Source: an uncultured Collinsella sp. (lineage in GTDB: Bacteria > Actinomycetota > Coriobacteriia > Coriobacteriales > Coriobacteriaceae). From it: a stretch of 5,888 nt of DNA. The stretch lies in assembly GCA_902478765.1 (NCBI GenBank), contig CABSMN010000082.1, positions 1 to 5,888 on the forward strand. The letters run 5' to 3'. A program made the position numbers and the translations under genes. The notes beneath the pieces were generated by a model. It made no database searches. It was not told where the DNA came from and was given only the letters and a program-made list of their open reading frames with translations. Positions within the stretch are counted from its first letter, which is position 1. Each line of letters starts with the position of its first letter. Of this stretch, positions 1 to 5,888 are shown piece by piece.

Positions 1-1621
1 TGTGGGCCCGGGCATCGCGAGCATGACGACCGACTACCGCAACGGCGTCGACGTCATGACCACCGAGACCACCTGCCTGTCGAGCATCTGGGCCACCGAC
101 GAGGACACGCACGCGTTTTTGACCATGCACGGCCGCGGCGACGACTATCGCGAGCTCAAGCCCGCCGATGTCGCCTACTACGACGGTTGCGTCGAGGTCG
201 ACCTGTCGAGCATCAAGCCCATGATCGCACTGCCGTTCCATCCTTCCAACGGCTTTGAGATCGACGAGCTCAACGAGAACCTCGAGGACATCCTGCACGA
301 GGTGGAGCTCGAGGCCGCCAAGATCGGCGAGGGCAAGACGCACTTTAGCCTGCTCGACAAGATCGTCGACGGCAAGCTGCACGTGCAGCAGGGCGTTATC
401 GCCGGCTGCTCGGGCGGCAACTATGACTCCGTGGTCCAGGCTGCCCGCGTGCTCAAGGGCGCCAATACCGGCTGCGGCGAGTTCTCGCTGTCGGTCTATC
501 CCACGAGCCAGCCCGTGGCGCTCGAACTTACACGCCGCGGCTACATCTACGACCTCATGGAGGCCGGCGCAATCGTGCGCACGGCATTCTGCGGCCCGTG
601 CTTCGGCGCCGGCGACACGCCCGCCAACAACGGCCTTTCGATCCGTCACACCACGCGCAACTTCCCCAACCGCGAGGGTTCCAAGCCGGGTAATGGCCAG
701 CTGAGCGCCGTGGCCCTGATGGACGCCCGCTCCATTGCGGCAACGGCTGCCAACGGCGGCGTCCTGACGCCGGCGACCGACCTGCCCGAGGACACTTGGG
801 ACGAGGCCTGCGAGTACACCTTTGACGACGCGCCGTACAAGAAGCGCGTGTACTGGGGCTTTGGCAAGGCGGAGCCTGCCGACGAGCTGGTCGAAGGCCC
901 CAACATCAAGCCGTGGCCCGCGATGGAGCCACTCGGCGACGACATCCTGCTCAAGGTTTGCTCCAAGATCATGGACCCGGTCACCACGACCGACGAGCTC
1001 ATTCCCTCGGGCGAGACGAGCTCCTTCCGCTCCAACCCGCTGGGCCTGGCTGAGTTTACGCTGAGCCGCCGCGACCCGGCCTACGTGGGTCGCTCCAAGG
1101 AGGTCGACGCTGTGGAGAAGCGTCGCGTTGCCGGCGAGTCCGCGGGCGACCTGGCGGCGTTCGATGCCGAGCTTGCCGGTGTGTTTGAGGCGCTGGCCGG
1201 CGCGGGTGTCGCGGCCGATGCCAAGGCGACCGAGTTCGGTTCCATGATTTACGCCAAGAAGCCTGGCGACGGCAGCGCCCGCGAGCAGGCCGCGAGCTGC
1301 CAGCGCGTAATTGGCGGCCTGGCCAACATCGTCCACGAGTACGCCACCAAGCGCTATCGCTCCAACGTGATGAACTGGGGCATGGTGCCCTTCCAGATGG
1401 AGGCCGAGCCCAACTTTGAGGTGGGCGATTACGTCTTTGTGCCGGGTATCCGTGCCGCGCTCGATGGCGACCTGAAGGACATCGCCGCCTACGTGGTGCG
1501 CGCCGATGGTGCGGTCGAGCAGATTGAGCTCTACATTGCCGATATGACGGCAGAGGAGCGTGCCATCGTCAAGGCCGGCTGCCTGATCAACTACAACAAG
1601 TTCAAGGCCGCTGCCGAGTAA
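1..1621 (+). CDS. Aconitase-family hydratase, C-terminal part (5' end off the contig)
   Basis: This is a [4Fe-4S] hydro-lyase of the aconitase superfamily, a cytoplasmic enzyme that removes and re-adds water on a carboxylic acid. Counting residues from base 2, the three expected cluster cysteines are present: C136 in an IAGCSGGN stretch (equivalent to the SCT motif of aconitase), and C197 and C200 in FCGPCFG, followed by the conserved [10 protein letters not shown]. The swivel domain shows [11 protein letters not shown] at about 422-432 and then [15 protein letters not shown], matching the catalytic GSSRE region of aconitases. The open frame enters from outside the window. The GTG at base 2 falls within the conserved GPGI segment and is internal. 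About 210 N-terminal residues should be missing if the protein has the ~750-residue length I recall for YbhJ-like 'hydratases'. Divergence from AcnA/AcnB makes citrate/aconitate uncertain as substrate. The stop is TAA at 1619-1621. Family is certain; exact reaction is not. Confidence 0.9.
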   Translation, partial: VGPGIASMTTDYRNGVDVMTTETTCLSSIWATDEDTHAFLTMHGRGDDYRELKPADVAYYDGCVEVDLSSIKPMIALPFHPSNGFEIDELNENLEDILHEVELEAAKIGEGKTHFSLLDKIVDGKLHVQQGVIAGCSGGNYDSVVQAARVLKGANTGCGEFSLSVYPTSQPVALELTRRGYIYDLMEAGAIVRTAFCGPCFGAGDTPANNGLSIRHTTRNFPNREGSKPGNGQLSAVALMDARSIAATAANGGVLTPATDLPEDTWDEACEYTFDDAPYKKRVYWGFGKAEPADELVEGPNIKPWPAMEPLGDDILLKVCSKIMDPVTTTDELIPSGETSSFRSNPLGLAEFTLSRRDPAYVGRSKEVDAVEKRRVAGESAGDLAAFDAELAGVFEALAGAGVAADAKATEFGSMIYAKKPGDGSAREQAASCQRVIGGLANIVHEYATKRYRSNVMNWGMVPFQMEAEPNFEVGDYVFVPGIRAALDGDLKDIAAYVVRADGAVEQIELYIADMTAEERAIVKAGCLINYNKFKAAAE

Positions 1622-1640
1622 CTCTGCTGTACGCCCCGGA

Positions 1641-1696
1641 CACACCTTTCCCTCGTGCTCACGCGCTTCGCGAGGGTCGCCCGAGGGAAAGGTGTG
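1641..1696 (+). terminator. Long perfect hairpin after the hydratase, possible terminator without U-tract
   Basis: A 15-bp perfect inverted repeat (1641-1655, CACACCTTTCCCTCG; 1682-1696, its exact complement) encloses a 26-base loop. It begins 20 bases after the hydratase stop. No run of T follows, so it is not a textbook intrinsic terminator. It may act as a 3'-end stabiliser, a Rho-associated stop or a repeat element. The CGAGGG of the right arm occurs a second time inside the loop (1671-1676), so the left arm could pair with either copy. Confidence 0.5.
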
Positions 1697-1759
1697 GCTG
1701 GGGCTACTGCGACGTTCTCGTTGGGTCTTGAGGGACGCTAATAAATAGACTTGCTTGAT

Positions 1760-1790
1760 GCCGCCTCTGTTATCGGGGCGGCTTCTTTTT
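1760..1790 (+). terminator. Intrinsic (Rho-independent) terminator
   Basis: An 8-bp GC-rich stem (1760-1767 GCCGCCTC with 1775-1782 GGGGCGGC, one U-G pair) has a 7-base loop and is followed directly by TTCTTTTT (1783-1790). It reads on the plus strand and is the most convincing end point for transcripts from the hydratase, although it lies about 140 bases beyond the stop codon. Confidence 0.82.
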
Positions 1791-1797
1791 GTTGAAA

Positions 1798-1832
1798 ACC
1801 ACCACAAAGGGGGCAGGCACCTTTGTGGTGGT
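1798..1832. repeat. REP-like 35-bp palindrome, copy 1
   Basis: A perfect 13-bp inverted repeat (ACCACCACAAAGG at 1798-1810; CCTTTGTGGTGGT at 1820-1832) encloses the 9-base centre GGGCAGGCA. The same arms and centre length recur at 2665-2699 and 3469-3503. Judged by its centre, this copy is inverted relative to the other two. On the minus strand the hairpin is followed by TTTTCAAC, so it could also end transcription of the minus-strand gene that stops at 1886. It resembles the interspersed palindromes that carry a GGGACAGGCACC-type core in other bacteria; that comparison is from memory. Confidence 0.85.
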
Positions 1833-1885
1833 GGGGACGAGCTCGATGCTGTTGTGATCGTTGAGCGGCATGTTAATGGGCGGCT

Positions 1886-2554
1886 CTACAGAATTTCATC
1901 TGGGCTGGCGGGTTTGGTTGTTTTGGTGATGCCGAGTTTGGATGACGCGAAATCGTCAACATTGTCCTTAATTCCGTCTTTGGTGTAGACAGTGACCATA
2001 TAGGTGCTGTGTCCGAATTCGCCCTTGTCGCGTGTTGCCCAGGCATCCCAGTAGGCGGCCCCGTTTCGCCCTTTGATTTTTCCGACACGGCGGAGTTCTG
2101 TTCGCTTTAATTTCTGGTTGCTATAGATGGTTCGACCGGCCTCCTCGGTGAGCCCGCACTGTCCAAGCATCTTGTCGAGGACTTGGTTCATGTGGCGCTC
2201 ATCGGTGTTTGGTGCGTAGTCGTAGGCGAGGGTGATGAAGTCGAGTGGCTGGTCGTCGATTAGATAGTTTAGCGTCTGAGGTCCAAGGCAGAAATAGGGG
2301 GAGCATCCGTCGATCTGACCGAGCAGTGGCAACTTTGACTGCCAACTTCCGGTGGGAATTCCATCTTCGTAAAACACGCCGCGACAGATAAAGGAGAGCG
2401 AGGTGGCACGCGAGCCGGCGTCGACCATTCCGCATAAATCGAAGGGCGAGGTGATACCAAGGGAAAAGGGCGTGATGACGATAAGGAAGAGCATCACGAT
2501 GGGTATGGCGAGAATGGCGATGACGTTGCGACCGGTGGAATGAGGCGGCTTCAT
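1886..2554 (-). CDS. Uncharacterised membrane-anchored or exported protein, 222 aa
   Basis: I do not recognise a family. The ATG at 2554-2552 is chosen because GAGGAG (plus-strand 2560-2565) lies 5 bases upstream; a TTG six codons earlier would put that ribosome binding site inside the gene. The product starts MKPPHSTGRN, then has one strongly hydrophobic segment at about residues 11-28, which suggests a signal anchor or uncleaved signal peptide. The remaining ~190 residues should lie outside the membrane and contain five cysteines (about C41, C57, C84, C89, C133), two of them close together in DGCSPYFCLG, which could form disulfides. The C-terminal third is lysine/arginine-rich with a YMVTVYTKDG strand-like stretch. 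No lipobox is seen. The gene is less GC-rich than the hydratase and clpB and lies between two REP-like palindromes. It is transcribed divergently from the gene at 2789. Real gene likely; function unknown. Confidence 0.75.
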   Translation of the reverse strand: MKPPHSTGRNVIAILAIPIVMLFLIVITPFSLGITSPFDLCGMVDAGSRATSLSFICRGVFYEDGIPTGSWQSKLPLLGQIDGCSPYFCLGPQTLNYLIDDQPLDFITLAYDYAPNTDERHMNQVLDKMLGQCGLTEEAGRTIYSNQKLKRTELRRVGKIKGRNGAAYWDAWATRDKGEFGHSTYMVTVYTKDGIKDNVDDFASSKLGITKTTKPASPDEIL

Positions 2555-2559
2555 ATGCG

Positions 2560-2565
2560 CTCCTC
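2560..2565 (-). promoter_or_regulatory. Shine-Dalgarno site fixing the start of the 222-aa gene
   Basis: On the minus strand this reads GAGGAG, 5 bases before the ATG at 2554-2552. It decides against the upstream in-frame TTG at 2572-2570. Confidence 0.75.
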
Positions 2566-2664
2566 GAGACAAAGATCTGTTGAGGATAGGCAGAAATGGA
2601 TATGTTCAGAGAGCAATTCAAGTTTAATCTCATTGCGCGAGATGGTCGACCGTTAGCGTCGAAA

Positions 2665-2699
2665 ACCACCACAAAGGTGCCTGTCCCCTTTGTGGTGGT
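2665..2699. repeat. REP-like 35-bp palindrome, copy 2
   Basis: Perfect 13-bp arms (ACCACCACAAAGG at 2665-2677; CCTTTGTGGTGGT at 2687-2699) surround the centre TGCCTGTCC. The arms are identical to copy 1, and the centre is the reverse complement of copy 1's except for one base. It sits in the 234-bp divergent intergenic region between the two small-protein genes, about 20 bp upstream of the candidate promoter of the plus-strand gene. Confidence 0.88.
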
Positions 2700-2718
2700 G
2701 AGGAGCGCGCGGCTTCTT

Positions 2719-2747
2719 TTGGTAATAGTGTTAGCTGGCGGTATCAT
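2719..2747 (+). promoter_or_regulatory. Candidate housekeeping promoter for the 223-aa gene
   Basis: TTGGTA (2719-2724, 4 of 6 matches to the -35 consensus) and TATCAT (2742-2747, 5 of 6 matches to the -10 consensus) are separated by 17 bases. A start point near 2754 would leave a leader of about 35 bases before the GTG at 2789. This is a sequence match only. No comparable pair was found for the divergent minus-strand gene. Confidence 0.5.
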
Positions 2748-2788
2748 TAGTGCAGGTGGCGAAGGTTTGCATTGTGGGGTGTTTTGCC

Positions 2789-3460
2789 GTGAGCCGTTCT
2801 GCCCGTATTGGATTGATTGTCTTGGCGCTTGCGATCGCTGTGGTTGGCGCGGGCGCTGTCGGTATGGCATTTCTACCTGCTGCGGTGACGGAGCCGGTGG
2901 TCAAGCCTGTGACTCAATCTGTCGAACTTCTGACCGGCGACGACAAGCCCGAGACCATTACCGTTGATTTTGATGAGCAGCCGGCTGTGCTGGGTATTAG
3001 CAATTATCCGCGTATTCAGCTTGGGGCCATGCGCTATACCACGGATACAAGCCTGATCGATAGGGCGTCCGAGCTACTCAAGGGCAAAACATTTAAGCGT
3101 TGGTACGGATATGCGTCCTATCGGGCAAAAGCGAACGACATGGTTGGCGGATGCCACTCGTCCATCGAGCTGGACACTGCAAACGGCGCAAAGTTATGTG
3201 ATGTCTCGTACGATCCGGGCTACGAGGGCAATGAGGGTCCGGGCATCTACATCATGGACGGCGATGTCGCCTATGTCATGGAGGGCGACCAGACCGAGCT
3301 CAACGATTTTATGGGTCAGTGTATCCAAGATGCCTATAAACAGACCTGCTTGCCTGGCCCGCAGACTGCACGCGATAGTGGGTCTGCCCGTACATGGCTG
3401 TTCGAGGATGAGATGCCCTGGACCGTCGAATCGGGAAGTACGGGTTCGGCGAAGGAGTAG
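2789..3460 (+). CDS. Uncharacterised exported or membrane-anchored protein, 223 aa
   Basis: I do not recognise a family. In-frame GTG codons occur at 2750, 2756, 2774 and 2789. I prefer 2789 because GGGGTG lies 7 bases upstream, a promoter-like pair ends at 2747, and the product then begins MSRSARIGL, a normal positively charged signal N-region. A hydrophobic segment spans about residues 7-29 and ends FLPAAVTEP, compatible with either a membrane anchor or signal peptidase cleavage near the alanines. There is no lipobox. A linker rich in V, P and T follows, then an acidic globular part with four cysteines (about C122, C137, C178, C187), an even number that would suit two disulfides. The C-terminus is low-complexity (ESGSTGSAKE). 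It is bracketed by REP-like copies 2 and 3, and its stop (TAG, 3458-3460) is only 8 bp before copy 3. Coding is likely; function is unknown. Confidence 0.75.
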   Translation: MSRSARIGLIVLALAIAVVGAGAVGMAFLPAAVTEPVVKPVTQSVELLTGDDKPETITVDFDEQPAVLGISNYPRIQLGAMRYTTDTSLIDRASELLKGKTFKRWYGYASYRAKANDMVGGCHSSIELDTANGAKLCDVSYDPGYEGNEGPGIYIMDGDVAYVMEGDQTELNDFMGQCIQDAYKQTCLPGPQTARDSGSARTWLFEDEMPWTVESGSTGSAKE

Positions 3461-3468
3461 AGACCGCG

Positions 3469-3503
3469 ACTACCACAAAGGTACCCGTCCCCTTTGTAGT
3501 AGT
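3469..3503. repeat. REP-like 35-bp palindrome, copy 3 (diverged)
   Basis: ACTACCACAAAGG (3469-3481) and CCTTTGTAGTAGT (3491-3503) enclose TACCCGTCC. The 13-9-13 geometry is the same as in copies 1 and 2, with one mismatch between the arms (compatible with an unusual pair in RNA) and the same centre orientation as copy 2. It starts 8 bp after the 223-aa gene and ends 9 bp before the 80-bp tandem array, so it may also serve as a 3'-end hairpin for that gene. Confidence 0.8.
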
Positions 3504-3512
3504 TCTCGGTTT

Positions 3513-3729
3513 GTCTCGATCTGTAACATCTTGGCCGCTAAAAGTGGGCCTGGTGTTACAGATTTAGATTTTCGACTCAGGTGTCTTCGTTCGTCTCGAT
3601 TTGTAACAGTTAGACCCTAATTTGCCGAGTAGATGTTACAGATTGAGACAAACGGTTGCCGCTGGTCATTTCATCTTGATCCGTAACATCTAGGATCAAA
3701 AATGGCTGCTAGATGTTACAGATCGAGAC
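3513..3729. repeat. Tandem array of three 80-bp palindromic units
   Basis: The left-arm core GTAAC starts at 3523, 3603 and 3683, and the right-arm core TGTTACA at 3554, 3634 and 3714, so the period is exactly 80 bp for both arms. Each unit pairs a left arm like GTCTCGATCTGTAACATCT with a right arm like AGATGTTACAGATCGAGAC. Unit A pairs 3514-3530 with 3552-3568, unit B 3593-3612 with 3630-3649, and unit C 3674-3693 with 3709-3728 (18 of 20 Watson-Crick plus one G-U). Between arms and between units the sequence has diverged strongly, while the arms stay similar and several arm differences keep G-U pairing. No T-run follows the units, so they are not ordinary terminators. The array fills much of the 446-bp gap between the 223-aa gene and clpB. 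Possible natures are a tandemly amplified REP/REPIN-type element, a structured RNA, or protein-binding sites. Confidence 0.85.
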
Positions 3730-3792
3730 GGTAGTGCGCCTGGGCAGCGGCGGGCTGACATCTCAGTACCCTATCCATCAATCACTCAGAAA

Positions 3793-3828
3793 ATCTTATA
3801 TATAGAGACTTAGATTTGTGTATAAGAT
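3793..3828. promoter_or_regulatory. AT-rich inverted repeat in the clpB leader, candidate operator or promoter region
   Basis: ATCTTATA (3793-3800) and its exact complement TATAAGAT (3821-3828) flank a 20-base centre in the only strongly AT-rich stretch upstream of clpB. The repeat ends 78 bp before the start codon. TATAAG (3821-3826) or TATATA (3799-3804) could be a -10 element, but no good -35 is seen at the right distance. The site matches none of the HspR (HAIR), HrcA (CIRCE) or CtsR operator patterns I know. Its role is inferred from position and symmetry only. Confidence 0.35.
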
Positions 3829-3867
3829 CGCGCAAAGCTGGCAACAATACTTCTCGAACAACGTGAA

Positions 3868-3885
3868 GCCGCCCCGTAGGGCGGC
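3868..3885 (+). promoter_or_regulatory. GC hairpin in the clpB 5' leader
   Basis: GCCGCCC (3868-3874) and GGGCGGC (3879-3885) form a 7-bp all-GC stem with a CGTA loop, ending 8 bases before the AGAGAGGTGAT ribosome binding site. It leaves the binding site exposed, so it may be a leader-stabilising stem rather than an RNA thermometer. No T-run follows. Confidence 0.45.
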
Positions 3886-3894
3886 CGCCCCAAG

Positions 3895-3903
3895 AGAGGT
3901 GAT
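3895..3903 (+). promoter_or_regulatory. Strong Shine-Dalgarno site of clpB
   Basis: AGAGGTGAT contains GAGGTGAT, eight bases complementary to the 3' end of 16S rRNA, and ends 3 bases before the ATG at 3907. It supports that start over later in-frame ATG codons. Confidence 0.85.
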
Positions 3904-3906
3904 TCC

Positions 3907-5859
<1,953 letters not shown>

Positions 5860-5888
5860 CTGTCTCTTATACACATCTGACGCTGCCG
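5860..5888 (+). other. Sequencing adapter (Tn5 mosaic end plus Nextera read-1 tail), not genomic
   Basis: Bases 5860-5878 read CTGTCTCTTATACACATCT, the 19-bp Tn5 mosaic end used in tagmentation libraries. Bases 5879-5888 read GACGCTGCCG, the start of the read-1 adapter extension in reverse complement. It interrupts clpB immediately after a conserved SVQRLI stretch and runs to the end of the contig. It should be trimmed. It also creates a false stop codon for clpB and false N-termini (MCIRDR and MYKRQ) for minus-strand frames. Confidence 0.97.

Noticed and set aside
2..4. GTG as a start codon for the hydratase
   Set aside because: It lies within the conserved GPGI segment in mid-protein. The frame is open to the contig edge and the N-terminal part is simply missing.
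1755..1988. 77-codon plus-strand frame after the hydratase
   Set aside because: It begins within the intrinsic terminator region, includes a REP palindrome and is antisense to the minus-strand gene.
2555..2572. TTG start giving a 228-residue form of the minus-strand protein
   Set aside because: The GAGGAG ribosome binding site would then be inside the coding region, and the ATG 5 bases after it is a better start.
2596..2967. 123-codon plus-strand frame running through the REP palindrome and into the 223-aa gene
   Set aside because: It crosses a non-coding palindrome and overlaps the better-supported gene in another frame, and its translation has no protein-like character.
3111..3620. 169-codon plus-strand frame overlapping the 223-aa gene and the tandem repeats
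   Set aside because: Out-of-frame shadow that reads through REP copy 3 and two repeat units. It has no ribosome binding site or domain.
3513..3729. CRISPR array
   Set aside because: Only three units with an 80-bp period, each an inverted pair with a diverged loop, and no cas genes nearby. This is not direct-repeat/spacer architecture.
3781..3790. ACTCAG near 3784 as half of an HspR (HAIR) operator
   Set aside because: The partner half CTTGAGT at the required 7-bp spacing is absent and the half-site itself is imperfect.
5860..5878. Genuine Tn5/IS50 end inserted in clpB
   Set aside because: The mosaic end is an engineered hybrid and is followed by the library adapter tail rather than by transposon sequence, at the very end of the contig.

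Overview
The window is a GC-rich bacterial contig fragment, about 5.86 kb of genome plus a short stretch of sequencing adapter at its right end. The codon use of the two large genes, the strong Shine-Dalgarno sequences and the gene types suggest a Gram-positive, high-GC anaerobe of the Coriobacteriia (Collinsella-like). That placement is recognition and inference, not a search result. Both ends cut through genes.

Layout, left to right. Bases 1-1621 (+) hold the C-terminal ~540 residues of an aconitase-superfamily hydratase with its three Fe-S cysteines. After its stop come a long perfect hairpin (1641-1696) and a classical intrinsic terminator (1760-1790). Bases 1798-3503 form a visibly less GC-rich accessory block. 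It holds two divergently transcribed genes for small unrecognised proteins, each with an N-terminal hydrophobic segment and several extracytoplasmic cysteines (1886-2554 minus; 2789-3460 plus). Three copies of a 35-bp palindrome (13-bp arm, 9-bp centre, 13-bp arm) bracket these genes. The third palindrome is followed within about 10 bp by three tandem units of a longer palindrome with an exact 80-bp period (3513-3729). An AT-rich leader with an inverted repeat and a GC-rich hairpin then leads into clpB (3907 onward), which encodes the ClpB/Hsp104-type protein disaggregase.

clpB does not end naturally. The genome sequence stops at about 5859. Bases 5860-5888 match the Tn5/Nextera transposon-end adapter and its read-1 extension, so the last six residues and the stop codon of the apparent reading frame are artefacts.

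No functional link between the hydratase, the two small exported proteins and clpB is evident. The region reads as two housekeeping genes separated by a repeat-rich accessory segment. The points most worth following are the 80-bp tandem palindromes, the three interspersed 35-bp palindromes, the uncharacterised divergent pair, and the adapter contamination.
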